Positions 11,139 to 22,544 of a stretch of 64,000 nucleotides of DNA are shown piece by piece. Source of the DNA: Areca catechu (Eukaryota > Streptophyta > Magnoliopsida > Arecales > Arecaceae); NCBI GenBank assembly GCA_021397845.1, contig CM038053.1, positions 142,800,541-142,864,540 of the forward strand, written 5' to 3'. How positions within the stretch are numbered: position 1 is the stretch's first letter; each line of letters opens with the position of its first letter. Both the position numbers and the translations under genes were made by a program. The notes under the pieces were generated by a model. The model was not told the origin of the DNA. It made no database searches and worked only from the letters and a program-made list of their open reading frames with translations.

Positions 11139-13588
11139 TGAAAGGATTATGGCCTAAAGACCAATCGAAATGTTGTATTTCGATGGGATTTTCATTTGTA
11201 TCCCAAACCAGTGTATTGACATTATCAATTAATAAAGGCATTTCTTTTTCATCATACGCTATGTCTTATTAATTTTATTGAGATATGATGAACCCCATAG
11301 ATTAGGGCTATGGTTCTAGGGTTATGATGAGATCATACCAGTGAGACCTAAAGCCTTAAAACCCTAATCTAAAATATTCCTGGTCGATGGGATATTGAGT
11401 AGGGGTTCAATATTTCAGGTAAGAGCAGCACATCCTATGTATGCTTGGTGAAGAGGGTGATTGATCTCATAGTTACTTGTGTTTGACACTAATACTAGGA
11501 TATGGGTGCTCATTAGAGAATGAGTTCACTGAATGGATCCAGCTTGAGAACATCTAATGGAACCTTATCTGTTTGTCAATAGATAGTTTTCATAGTGAGA
11601 GTAGTGCATATGGTCCTTTGATCTAAGACTGCCATGGTACCTTGTATGCATGAGTCCATACTTTGGTTCACACTCAATCATGACACTGAGTCATGCATGG
11701 GGTGATACTAGGTATGGTGGATTGCATATGGAGGTTGTGAGTAGGTCAAAAAGGAATCGATCAATCCTAGTAAGAGGGAAGCACATCCAGATGATTTCAA
11801 TCAAATGAAGATTCGGGAAATCTTTGATCAAAGTATGAACATTAGAAATAGTTTCTAATGGTTCATTAATGAATCATCATTATCAGATGGAGCAAGGAAT
11901 GAATATAAAATTGGATTTGACAAGTATCCATATCCATAGTCATATTCAGGGTGCAAGTAGATCGAAGGACTAAATTGCCCGGTAACTCATCACTGAAGTG
12001 TATTTTGGTAAATCCACCAAAATTCTCATCTTCCAGGTAGGCATGATACGTTGCTAGACATCAATCTTGTCTTGTAGGTCTTCATGAACTAATTGATTTG
12101 GTTTCATGAGTCAATTCGATGTGTAATTCGAATTGGACAATTAGGTGAGCCAATTTGACCTAATTAGGTTAATCGGGTTCGATCGGATCGAATCGGCTCA
12201 AACCTAAACCTACTGCTGGCTAGATATGGAATCCAATGGGTCACATACAATAGAGACTTGTCCAAGGAAGTCATTCATGATTTAATTAGGATCATAGGAT
12301 CTTAATTGGTTAGCCGGATTACATACTAGCATTTGTAGGCTAACCAAATTCCTAATCCAATTGGATTGGGTCCGGTTGCTTGCTAATTAGGCTAACCTAA
12401 TTATCGAAAACCTAAATTAGGTTGAGTTCTAAGTGGGACTAGCCTAATCAGAGCTAAATCTGATTCTAATTTGGATTTAAGGGCATTTTAGGTGCCATAT
12501 ATGAAGAGTCCCAATGGCATGGGACTCTTGGTACCTAAATGATACCTTAACTTCAAAAGGGCACAGAATGAGCTGTAGATCTCTGATTTAAATATAATTT
12601 ATATGGTCAGAAAGAAAGTTTTATGCTCTTTCCAATGACACCCATATTGCCTATGTTTTGACTATTCAACATTCTTTGAAATTTGCTTGGAAGAAGGATG
12701 GCACGCGCGATGCATGAAGAGTCGCAACTCTTCATGTGGTGCACGATTCTGATGGAGAGTCCTTCTGCTATCAGGACTCTTCATAATCTCCAATGTTTGG
12801 AGATTGAAGAGGCACCTCTTGGCTTCCTAGGGACCGGTAATTGACATGTGGCAAGTGAGAATTCGTCTAGATAAAAGAAGGGATGTGAATAAGGCCTTCG
12901 GTGCATGAGTGGGCTTATTAGATATGATTTTTCAAGCCAGATAACTTCTCTTCGATCTTGAAAAATCATATCTGATAAGTTGATGGGAGGATATATCACA
13001 CACCCCTCTTGTATCTATAAATAGGGGATTGTGAAATGAGTCTGATAAAAAAGATTTCCACCGAAGTACTATTCTAAGTTTCTCTCTCTCCCTCGTCCTT
13101 TCTTTAAGACAAGACTTGCCTTGTTAAGACAAGGTCTTTTCTACTAGGACAAGGCTTTGATTTAGGACATAAGCCTAAGGGATCCTAGAAGAGGGTTGTC
13201 CTAAAACCAAGAGTGGTTTAGGAGAGTGTCTTTAGTGCCCTACAGTAGGACAGGGTGTCCTACAGTGGTCAATAGACCAAAGGCTGCCGAAAGAGTTCCA
13301 CTTCTCCAAGCAACTTGAAGGAGTTCTTCCTTAGTCCATGTTTCGCGTGGATAATCGTTGGAGGGTGAACGTTTGGGTGCCTGGTGGAGAAGAAGGCTGA
13401 ATCAGGGTTTTCTTCATCGGATTGTATACTAGCGATTCAGGTTGGTGCCTAAACTCTAGTTTATATTATATATGCATGTTTGTATGTTTTAATTCCTAGT
13501 AAGGAGGTCTTGGGTTACGAGTTTGGTAGTTGTTTCATAATAAATTTTTGAGATCCATGCTTTTGTCCTGGTCACCAAAACCCTAACA
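11139..13588 (+). repeat. Element B 5' LTR
   Basis: It matches 18763-20828 at about 96% over the first 200 bp by eye, starts TGAAAGG and ends CCCTAACA. It keeps a segment of about 388 bp (roughly 12443-12830) that the 3' LTR lacks. A TATA box lies at 13016-13023. A perfect hairpin (GTAGGACA / TGTCCTAC, 3-nt loop) at 13245-13263 is present in both LTRs. Confidence 0.92.
13016..13023 (+). promoter_or_regulatory. TATA box of the B 5' LTR
   Basis: The sequence CTATAAATAGGGG is a strong plant TATA context, repeated in the 3' LTR at 20253-20260. Transcription would start about 30 bp downstream and run through the leader into gag. Confidence 0.7.
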
Positions 13589-13589
13589 A

Positions 13590-13601
13590 TGGTATCAGAG
13601 C
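13590..13601 (+). other. Primer binding site of element B (initiator Met-tRNA type)
   Basis: TGGTATCAGAGC begins one base after the LTR end. This is the standard plant Copia primer site complementary to the 3' end of initiator methionine tRNA. Confidence 0.9.
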
Positions 13602-13631
13602 CACCTTATTAGGGCTAAATCATAAAAAATT

Positions 13632-13790
13632 TAAAGTTGCCCAATTTTGTAGGACTCTTGAGGTTGCCCATTTTGGTAGGACTCTACAAAATTTTAAGTT
13701 GCCTAGTTTTGTAGGACTCTTGAGGTTTCCCATTTTGGTAGGACTCTACAAAATTTGAAGTTGCCCAATTTTGTAGGACTCTACAAAAGT
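13632..13790 (+). repeat. Tandem repeat in the B leader
   Basis: Two units of about 82 bp plus a partial one, built from alternating phrases GTTGCCCAATTTTGTAGGAC and CCATTTTGGTAGGACTCTAC. It is non-coding and lies just after the primer site. From 13802 to 14341 I see only AT-rich, non-coding leader. Confidence 0.75.
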
Positions 13791-14341
13791 TTAAAGTTAT
13801 ATATGATTGATATGTTTATGCATATATGTATGTCACTAGTTAGGGTTTTCACTTAAACCTTAATTGATATAGAGATATGTTTAGCTTTCTAGTCATCATA
13901 CTGAAATAAGGTTGCCCAGGCATAATGGTGGATCCATTATATGGTAGATGGTTATCCTAGTATGATGACACACTTGGCACATTATAAAATGATATATGAT
14001 GCATGGTTGATGAATGGTGATATTAGAATGTGCTTCTGTTTGAATTGCCCGCTATTAAAATTATATTAAGTTGTAGTGTCACATACCAAAAGCAAAATAA
14101 TCAAGATGATTAGTTGATCATTCGGTGTCTAGGAAAAGTGGTTCATGATCGGTAAAGAGGACGTGGTTTTTAATTGGTTCCGTTGACTGACCTGGTCAAT
14201 TTTTATTGGTGTCTAAGAAAGCAACGGGGGGAATCCCACTACTCTCCCACTTACCTGGCCGATAAGATTAACTTAATTCTTGATTGATATGCTTAGTGTA
14301 ATATTCACTACATTAGGCCTTCCTTCATGCTAGGTCATTAT

Positions 14342-14673
14342 TATGTTATGATCCGTATTAGGTTTGTTGTGTACACACAAGGCCTATTATGGTAACTAAC
14401 ATAATTTTGGCCTGGTGCATTTGATGCTTATGGCATGATTTAATATAATACTTTGTTGTGAACACACAAGGGTATTATTATTACAATCATGACTATAAAG
14501 GAATGAAGGGTCTTACTTAACAAAAAATATTATAGTTTGTTGTGCACACATAGGGCTATTAATATTTTAGAGGCCAGGTTTTGTTGAGAATTCTATGAGA
14601 TACAATTGAAAAGAGTTTTCCTACCTTTGAACTTATAAAAGATTTGTTGTGTACACACAAGATCTTTTATAAG
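14342..14673 (+). other. Array of four hairpins with a conserved palindromic cap in the B leader
   Basis: Four inverted repeats share an apical core close to TTTGTTGTGTACACACAAGG at 14363-14381, 14452-14471, 14536-14555 and 14644-14661. The core is itself nearly palindromic. Each has its own long flanking stem: 14342-14362 with 14382-14403, 14427-14451 with 14472-14499, 14524-14535 with 14556-14569, and a perfect 12-bp stem CTTATAAAAGAT at 14632-14643 with 14662-14673. Stem sequences differ between hairpins while pairing is kept and the cap stays nearly constant. The array lies in the transcribed leader between the primer site and gag, where retroelements keep packaging, dimerisation or translation signals. 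Function is inferred from position. Confidence 0.7.
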
Positions 14674-14849
14674 GAATTAGGATCTCAACCCCACTAAGAA
14701 AACCAATTAGGGTTTCTCGATCATCATATAGAGGGTTATGATGCTTGATAAAATAGTGGGAGACATAATTAAGTTATAGTCCTAATTTAATTATGTTTTG
14801 TCAACATTGGTTGTTTGCTTATGTTATGTTCTTTGTTAATATAGATTAA

Positions 14850-16163
14850 ATGGCCTCTTCACTCTCACTCCGTAGTATACTTGATGCCAATAAATTGATT
14901 GGACCGAACTATGTAGACTGCTTGAGAAACCTAAAGATAGTACTCAGCCAGGAAAAACTTTATTACATTCTTGATACCCCTACCTTGGAACCTTTAGGGG
15001 AAGATGCCTCGCAAGAGGAAAAGACCACATACAAGATGTGGCAAAATGACTTACTCATTGTCAAATGTATCATGCTTGCCTCTATGACCAATGAGTTGCA
15101 GAGGCAACATGATAGCATGGACACTAACTCCATACTGCTCAATCTAAAAGAGCTATCTGGAGAACATAGTCGAACTGCTAGATATGAGATATCTAAGCAG
15201 TTGTTCCATGCGAGAATGACAGAAGGTAAATCCATACAAGACCACGTACTGATGGTTATTGACCTGATCACTCGATTAGGTCAATTGGGTTTTATTATGG
15301 ATGGGGAGTTGAATCAAGATTTGATCCTGCAGTCACTCCCGGAGTCATTTTCACAGTTTGTTCTTAATTTTCATATGAACAAACTTAACAGTTCCTTGCC
15401 TGAGCTGTTAAACATGTTAAAAATAGCAGAGAGCCATTTAAAGAAAAATAAGGCTCTACTTCTTCTTGTGGATGGAATCAACAAGAAGAAGTCAGGCAGA
15501 AAGGGTTCCAAGAAGAGATTGAACCCAAAAAGGGGCATCAAGAAGAAGAAAGGAAAGAAGGCCTCTAGACAGATGACCTGCTTTCACTATGGCAAGCCAG
15601 GTCATTGGAAGAGGAACTGCAAGGCTTACCTTGCAGGTGTGAAGCCTGGTGCATCAGATGCACCAAAAGGTATGAAAGAAGTTCATACTATTTTGTCATT
15701 GGATTCTTCCATTTCAAATACTTGGATATTGGATACCGCCTGTGGTCATAATATCTACAAATCATTGCAGGGGCCGCAGAGGCTTAGAGTATTGAAGGAA
15801 GGAGACTTCGAGCTCTACGGTGCTGGAGGAGAGTCCATCCAAGCAGAGGCTGTAGGGACTTATATCTTGAAGTTACCTTCGGGGAAGATTTTAGAGTTGA
15901 GAGATTGTTACTATATGCCTAAGGTCATTAGAAATATCATATCTGTACCCTTGTTACTTAGACAAGGTTATACTATGAATGTGATGAGCAATGGTTACTC
16001 AATCAGCTTTTTTAATGAAATTATATGTTGTGGCGTATTTTGCAATGGTCTTTTAACTCTATCCACTAATGACAATATACTTCATATAAGTAACACACGA
16101 AAGAGAGATGATATAAACAATACTTTACTCTGGCACTGTCAGCTTGGACATATTAGTGAGCTA
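14850..16163 (+). pseudogene. Element B gag and protease
   Basis: The start ATG at 14850 opens MASSLSLRSILDANKL, a usual Copia gag start. The gag domain fills about the first 200 codons (LQSLPESFSQFV is typical). A Lys/Arg-rich stretch (15480-15570) precedes the zinc knuckle CFHYGKPGHWKRNC at about 15579-15620, where the second Cys of CCHC is Tyr (TGT to TAT). The protease active site is at about 15720-15755 (WILDTACGHNI), and YMPKVIRNIISVPLL follows. The GAG-pre-integrase motif LLWHCQLGHIS (about 16125-16160) ends the open frame: a frameshift near 16165 moves the continuation into another frame. The Tyr substitution would be expected to spoil RNA binding. Confidence 0.88.
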
Positions 16164-17040
16164 GGATTAGCAAGTTATACAAGAAAAACTTCCTTAATCC
16201 TTATGATTATGAATCATTAGGAACTTGTGAATCATGTCTCATTGGTAAAATGGCCAAGACTCCATTTAGTGGACATAGAGAAAGGACAACTGAGTTATTA
16301 AGACTCATACATACAGATGTATGTGGGCCCATGACAACTCAGGCCAAGGGTGGATACTCTTATTTCATCACGTTTACTGATGATTTTTCAAGGTACGGAT
16401 TTGTGTATCTTATGAAACATAAGTCTGAAGCCTTTGATAAATTTTTAGAGTATCAAAGTATGGTAGAGAAACAAACGAGGAAAGTATTAAAATCCTTTGA
16501 TCAGATCGAGGAGGTGAATACTTATCCACCGAGTTTCTCGATCACCTTAAAGAAAAGGGGATTATCTCTGAATGGACCCCTCCTTAAACACCATAATTAA
16601 ATGGTGTTGCTGAAAGGAGGAACCGTACCTTATTAGATATGGTATGGTCCATGATGTGCTTCACAGAGTTACCTGTTTCCTTCTGGGGATATGCCTTGGA
16701 AACCGCGGCTAATATCTTAAATAGAGTACCATCTAAATCTGTCTCTAGCACTCCATATGAGATATGGAGGGGTAAGAAACCCAATCTTAAGTATCTTAAG
16801 ATATGGGGATGTCTAGCCTATGTCAAAAGAAATTTTGGACATAAGCTGGATGCTAGAGCAGATAAGTGTCTATTTGTAGGATATTTTAAAGATAGTATAG
16901 GATATTTGTTCACCACCCTATTGAACAAAAAAATTTTGTCAGTAGGTATGCCACTTTTCTGGAGAAAGAGTTCATCCTACAAAAGGGTAGTGGGAGAAAT
17001 ATTGAACTTGAAGAAGTTCAATAAATAGATACATCTTAAC
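16164..17040 (+). pseudogene. Element B integrase (three frames)
   Basis: After the frameshift at about 16165 the CESCLIGKMAKTPF zinc part and integrase core follow (LIHTDVCGPM and FTDDFSRYGF with the first catalytic Asp region). Near 16500 a 5-bp duplication (GATCAGATC where GATC is expected) shifts the frame inside the second Asp region, so the DRGGEY-type motif is lost from the open frame. The downstream part resumes at about 16617 (ERRNRTLLDMV) and runs through WGYALETAANILNRVPSK and IWGCLAYVK. Another shift occurs at about 16905, after which the expected reading is in a different frame. Each break is a small indel. Confidence 0.82.
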
Positions 17041-18146
17041 CAAATGATAACATAGTTAGTATAGAACCAGAACACACCACTCCTATCCGTAGGTCTGATA
17101 GGGTGCGTCATGCACCTGAGAGGTATGGGTTCATTATTGAAAATAATGAAGCTCGGATCATTGAAAATGATGAGCCTCTAACCTATACGGATGCTGTCAT
17201 GAGTAGGGACTCAGACAGATGGTTGGAAGCCATGAGATCTGAAATGGACTCCATGTATGTCAACCAAGTGTAGACTTTGGTTGATGCACCAGAGGGTGTT
17301 AACCCTATTGGATGCAAATGGGTTTATAAGAAAAAGATTGGGGCAGATGGCCAAGTCGAAACTTATAAAGCCAGGTTAGTGGCTAAGGGTTTCAGACAAA
17401 AACAGGGAATAGATTATGATGAAACATTTTTTCCTGTTGCCATGCTCAAATCTATTCGGATCATGCTTGCTATAGCAGCATATCATGATTATAAAATTTG
17501 GCAGATGGATGTGAAAACCGCATTCCTTAATGGTTTCCTTGAGGAAGAGGTCTATATGTCATAGCCAAAAGGTTTTGTCTTGGAGACTAAACCTAATCAG
17601 GTATGTAGGCTGAAAAAATCCATTTATGGTTTAAAGCAAGCATCCAGGAGTTGGAACATCCAATTTGATAAGACAGTCAAAGAGTTTGACTTTATCAAAA
17701 ATGAGGATGAACCTTGTGTGTACAAGAAGACTAGTGGGAGTGCCATAGTTTTCTTGGTTCTATATTTGGATGACATACTCCTCATTGGGAATGATATCCT
17801 AATGTTACAATCAGTCAAGGTATGGTTATCTAAACAGTTTTCCATGAAATACTTGGGAGAAGTATCCTATATACTGGGTATCAAGACCTATAGAGATAGA
17901 TCTAGGAGGATGCTAGGCTTATCCCAGTCTAGGTACATTGACCAAGTGCTAAAGATATTTAGCATAGAGGGAAGTAAAAGAGGTTACTTGCCCATTGGTT
18001 ATGGCATACATCTTTCTAAGAAGATGTCTCCTAAGATACCTAAAGAAAGAAATAGACTGAGTTCTATACCTTATGCTTCGGCTGTAGGATCTATAATGTA
18101 TGCTATGTTATGTACCAGGCCTGATATGGCATATGCCTTAGGTTAG
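17041..18146 (+). pseudogene. Element B reverse transcriptase
   Basis: A linker (17050-17270, with RVRHAPERYGF and MRSEMDSMYVNQV) leads to the RT domain. A TAG at about 17272 stands where Trp is expected (TGG to TAG). RT motifs then follow: GCKWVYKKK, YKARLVAKGF, IDYDETFFPVA, WQMDVKTAFLNG. A second TAG at 17562-17564 stands where Gln is expected. KSIYGLKQASRSWN and the catalytic YLDDILLIGND (about 17760-17795) are intact, then SKQFSMKYLGEVSYILGI and ASAVGSIMYAMLCTRPD. The frame is lost at about 18140 by a 1-nt deletion before the RNase H domain. Both stops are transitions at CHG-type sites. Confidence 0.88.
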
Positions 18147-18748
18147 CCAGCAAATTTCAGGCTGATCCAGGAGAGGATCACTGGAAGGCTGTGAAAAATA
18201 TTCTTAAGTACTTGAGAAGGACTAAGGATATTTTTCTGATATACGGAGGATCTGATCTTAAACTGGAAGCTTATTCTGATTCTAGTTTTCAATCGGATCC
18301 AGATGATAGCAAATCTATTTCAGCGTATGTTTTTACCCTAAATGGAGGAGCTGTAAGCTGGAAGAGTTCTAAACAGCAGACTGTAGCTGACTCAACAACT
18401 GAGGCAGAATACATTGCTGTTAGTAAAGCTGCCAAGGAAGCTGTCTGGATGAAGAAGTTCATCTCAGAGTTGGGCGTTGTTCCAGAGATTGAAGGTCCAG
18501 TACCACTTTACTGTGATAATACTGGAGCCGTCGCTCAAGCTAAGGAACCTAGAGCTTATCACAAATCAAAGCACATTCTAAGATGCTTCCATCTCATTCG
18601 AGAGATTGTTGAAAGACAAGAAGTCTGCATTAAAAGTGTAGAAACGAAGAACAACATAGTAGACCCGTTCACTATGGTTCTACCACAGCAGGAGTTTGAT
18701 CGCCACCTCGATTGTATGGGGTTAAAATTTAAAGGTGATTGGCTTTAG
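18147..18748 (+). pseudogene. Element B RNase H
   Basis: After the frameshift near 18140 the open frame from 18191 covers most of the domain: LEAYSDSSFQSD (first catalytic Asp), VADSTTEAEYIAVS (Glu), LYCDNTGAVAQA (Asp) and HKSKHILRCFHLIREI. It ends DCMGLKFKGDWL, then TAG at 18746-18748. The stop lies only 14 bp from the 3' LTR, so this element has no room for an extra 3' gene, unlike A, C and D. Confidence 0.87.
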
Positions 18749-18750
18749 TG

Positions 18751-18762
18751 CAAGTGGGAGAT
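18751..18762 (+). other. Polypurine tract of element B
   Basis: CAAGTGGGAGAT directly precedes the 3' LTR start TGAAAGG. It is the expected plus-strand primer site, immediately after the pol stop. Confidence 0.8.
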
Positions 18763-20828
18763 TGAAAGGATTATGCCCTAAAGGCCAATCAAAATGTTGT
18801 ATTTCGATGGGATTTTCTTTTGTATCCCAAACCAGTGTATTGATATTATCAATTAATAAAGGCATTTTATTTTCATCATACGCTGTGTCTTATTAATTTT
18901 ATTGAGATATGATGAACCCCATAGATTAGGGCTATGGTTCTAGGGTTATGATGAGATCATACCAGTGAGACCTAAAGCCTTAAAACCCTAATCTAAAATA
19001 TTCCTGGTCGATGGGATATTGAGTAGGGGTTCAATGTTTCCGGTATGACCAGCACATCCTATGTATGCTTGATGAAGAGGGTGACTGATCTCACAGTCAC
19101 TTGTATTTGACACTAATACTAGGATGTGGGTGCTCATTAAAGAATGAGTTCACTAAATGGATCCAGCTTGAGAACATCTAATGGAACCTTATCTGTTTGT
19201 CAATAGATAGTTCTCATAGTGGGAGTAGTGCATGTGGTCCTTTGACCTGAGACCGCCATGGTACCTTATATGCATGAATCCATACTTTGGTTCACACTCA
19301 ATCATGACACTAAGTCATGCATGGGGTGATACTGGGTATGGTGGATTGCATATGGAGGTTGTGAGTAGGTCAAAAAGGAATCGATCAACCCTAGTAAGGG
19401 GGAAGCGCATCCAGATGATTTCAATCAAATGAAGATTCAGAAAATCTTTGATCAAAGTATGAACATTAGAAATAGTTTCTAATGGTTCATTAATGAATCA
19501 TCATTATCAGATTGAGCAAAGAATGAATATAAAATTAGATTTGACAAGTTTTCATATCCATAGTTATATTCAGGGTGCAAGTAGATCGAAGGACTAAATT
19601 GCCCGGTAACTTACCATTGAAGGGTATTTTTGTAAATCCACAAAAATTCCTCATCTTTCGGGTAGGCATGACATGTTGCTAGATGTCAATCTTGTTTTTT
19701 AGGTCTTCATGAACCAATTGATTTAGTTTCATGAGTCAATTCGATGTGTGATTCGAATTGGACAATTAGGTGAGCCAATTTGGCCTAATTAGGTCAATCG
19801 GCTTCGATCGAATCGAATCGGCTCAAACCTAAACTTACTGCTGGCTAGATGTGGAACCCAATGGGTCATATACAATAGAGACTTGGCCAAGGAAGTCATT
19901 CATGATTTAATTAGGGTCATAGGATCCTAATTGGTTAGCCGGATTACATACTAGCATATGTAGGCTAACCAAATTCCTAACCCAATTGGATTGAGTCCGG
20001 TTGCTTGCTAATTGGGCTAACCTAATTATGGGAAACCTAAATTAGGTTGAGTCCTAAGTGGAGCTAGGGACCGGTAATTGTCATGTGGCAAGTGAGAATT
20101 CGTCTAGATAAAAGAAGGGATGTGAATAAGGCCTTCGGTGCATGAATGGGCTTATTAGATATGATTTTTCAAGCCAGATAACTTCTCTTCGGTCTTGAAA
20201 AATCATATCTGATAAGTTGATGGGAGGACATATCACATGCCCCTCTTGTATCTATAAATAGGGGGCAGTGAAATGAGTCTGATAATGAAGAATTTCATCG
20301 AAGTACTATTCTGAGTGTCTCTCTCTCCCTCCTTCTTTCTTTAAGACAAGACTTATCTTGTTAAGACAAGGTCTTTTCTACTAGGACAAGGCTTTGTTTT
20401 AGGACATAAACCTAAGGGATCCTAGAGGAGGGTTGTCCTAAAATCAGGAGTGGTTTAGGAGAGTGTCTTTAGTGCCCTACAGTAGGACAGGGTGTCCTAC
20501 AGTGGTCAATAGACCAAAGGCTGCCGAAAGAGTTCCACTTCTCCAAGCAACTTGAAGAAGGAGTTCTTCCTTGGTCAGAGTTTCATGTGGATCACCGTTG
20601 AAGAGCGAACATTTGGGCACCTGGTGGAGAAGAAGGCTGAATCAGGATTTTCTTCATCGGATTGGATACTAGCAGTTCAGGTTGGTGCCTAAACTCTAGT
20701 TTATATTATATATGCATGTTTGTATGTTTTAATTCCTAGCAAGGAGGTCTTGGGTTAAGGGTTTGGTAGTGGTTTCATAATAAGTTTTTGAAATCCACGC
20801 TTCCGCCCTGGTCACCAAAACCCTTACA
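18763..20828 (+). repeat. Element B 3' LTR with an internal deletion
   Basis: It is collinear with the 5' LTR but shorter (2066 against 2450 bp). The missing segment corresponds to about 12443-12830 of the 5' LTR. Both deletion edges carry CTAG in the intact copy, so the loss fits microhomology-mediated deletion. The TATA box is at 20253-20260, and the end CCCTTACA abuts the duplication TATTT. Confidence 0.9.
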
Positions 20829-20833
20829 TATTT

Positions 20834-20877
20834 GAGGCTTGACCCTCAACTACGCTAGCACCAATAGGGGCTGCCAT
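20834..20877 (-). pseudogene. Element A gag, first codons
   Basis: On the minus strand an ATG at 20877 opens MAAPIGASVVEGQ, matching the C gag start (24382, MAVPIGTSVVEGQ). The reading is cut after about fifteen codons by the insertion of B and resumes at 11133. Confidence 0.75.
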
Positions 20878-20920
20878 AGATCTTTACTCAAGGTAGTAAA
20901 GCCTATACACTGAGAACAGG

Positions 20921-20932
20921 GCTCTGATACCA
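20921..20932 (-). other. Primer binding site of element A
   Basis: TGGTATCAGAGC on the minus strand, two bases from the 5' LTR, is the intact Met-tRNA-type site. The same site in C has two mismatches. Confidence 0.88.
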
Positions 20933-20934
20933 CT

Positions 20935-22539
20935 TGTTGCCCAGTAAGCAATCCAAGAGGAGGGGTGAATTGGATCTCTAAAAAGTTATTTACTTGATGT
21001 AATGCAATGCTATGCAATCCAATCCAATAATCAATTAAGGTACAAAGAAATCAAATGCAATGTTCTTAAATAAAAGTGCAGCAAAAATAAAGTGTAATAA
21101 ATGAAAAGCAAGTAGAGAGATCAATCAACCATAAATACTAAGAAATATAATGGTTCGGTGCTATCCAATGCACCTAAATCCACTTTCCAAGATCCCCTTG
21201 GAAATTCACTATAATCACACCGATTACAGTTGATTAGTTTTCCGAGCTCACTAATCAAAAATCCAACTTGTTTTCATAAGGTCAACAAGTCAAAACCTCA
21301 CTTGGTTTTACGGGCTAACCAAGAACCTAAATGGTTTTAAGGCTCACCACCAACCTCCCTTGGTTTTTTGGGCTTTTCGGGCTAACCAAGAACCTAAATG
21401 GTTTTCTAGGGCTCACCAATAACCTCCCTTGGTTTTATACTCGGCTAACCAAGAGCCCTTACAACAAATAAAGTTTTGAAGTAGAGAAACAATATAAGCT
21501 TTCTAAACAAAAGTGGGTATCTCTTTGAAGCTCAATGTAGAGGTGCTTTGAACTTGTTGAAGCCTCTTGAATTCTCAAGAATGGATGATCTTCAATGCTC
21601 TTGAAGGTTCCTGAATGCTTGAAGGCTTGCCTTTGCTTGAGAGTGGTTGAATCTTCAATGAATAGGAGTTAAAACTCTCTTTTCTTCTCTTTTGAATGCT
21701 CTTATTTCATTCTCATCAATAATTATGAATTGTTATGAATGGTTATCTTTTTGATTTGATTTGGAGCATATAAATACCTTTGCAAGGCCTCAAATCCATT
21801 TTCTAGCTGTTAGACTTGAAAATCTAGCCGTTGGAGGGTAAAAGGGTCGAGTTCTGCATTTGAGAAACTAGCCGTTATTGTTCCCAGAACTCTATGTGTC
21901 GACACTTCAGACTGTTAGTCGACACTTTAGGTCGACACTTGAACTTCTTGTGTTGACACCCAGTTCAAAAATATTTAATCTGGTTCTCTGGAAATCTCAG
22001 ATGTGTCGACACTTCCTTAGGTGAGTCGACACTTTAAGTCGATACTTTACTTCCATGTGTCGACACTTCTGCAGTTCTTCATTTTCAGCAAGTTCTGTGG
22101 CTTGAAAATCTCAGGTTCGATGAGCTCATCCATGTGTCGATACCTTGAGTCGACACTTCAGGTCCATGTGTTGATACTTCAGCCGTGCCATTTGAAACAT
22201 TTTTTGCATACCGGCTTGAGTCGATACTTCACTTTCATGTGTTGATCTTGGTGTCATGTGTCGACACTTTAAGTCGACACCTCACTGAAATCTTCATAAA
22301 AAGTCTGAACTTGTGCTGAATCAGATTTGTACTTCACTCAATTGACTATTCAAGCAATCTTTGACTGTCCAGGTCCTTTTAAGTAGATCTTTTCATCCAA
22401 ACTTGACTTACTTCAATCAAATAAACTTTTTCAAATTTGTGAGCACCTTTTTCAATAAAAAAACATCTCAAGGAAGTCATTAGTACTCACTTATACTTAA
22501 CCATTTTGCTTATCATCAAAATCAATAACAGAGTCAACA
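20935..22539 (-). repeat. Element A 5' LTR
   Basis: Minus-strand LTR of 1605 bp, TGTTGACTCTG...GGGCAACA, intact at both termini. The TATA box lies at about 21765-21780 (TATTTATATGCTCC on the minus strand). The GTGTCGACAC motif cluster is at about 21893-22290, upstream of it. The LTR faces the 5' LTR of C (22781) across 241 bp. Confidence 0.9.
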
Positions 22540-22544
22540 AGGTC

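Larger units (their letters stand above)
11139..20828 (+). mobile_element. Element B: Ty1/Copia retrotransposon nested in element A gag
   Basis: It is bounded by TGAAAGGATT...CCTTACA and a perfect 5-bp duplication TATTT (11134-11138 and 20829-20833). Removing it restores the A gag reading CTATTTGAGG, as seen intact in C at 24426. Order: 5' LTR 11139-13588, primer site, about 1.25 kb leader, gag-pol 14850-18748, polypurine tract, 3' LTR 18763-20828. The family differs from the SIRE-like copies: longer LTR (2450 bp in the 5' copy), a short leaderless pol-LTR spacing and no extra 3' ORF. pol has several frameshifts and stops, so it is not autonomous now. Confidence 0.92.
1632..22539 (-). mobile_element. 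Element A: SIRE-like Ty1/Copia retrotransposon with an extra 3' ORF, split by element B
   Basis: Order on the minus strand: 5' LTR (20935-22539), Met-tRNA primer site, gag, pol, aORF, polypurine tracts, 3' LTR (1632-3226). The termini were TG...CA; the left end has decayed to TA. The flanks are aagtc (1627-1631) and aggtc (22540-22544), a 5-bp target duplication with one transition. Without the nested B element and its duplication it is about 11.2 kb, matching element C (11.13 kb). The large gag with zinc knuckle and coiled coil, the extra 3' ORF and the repeated polypurine tracts point to the SIRE/Maximus lineage; that assignment is from memory of the lineage. All genes are broken. The LTRs differ by roughly 8% over 240 bp checked by eye. 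Confidence 0.85.
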
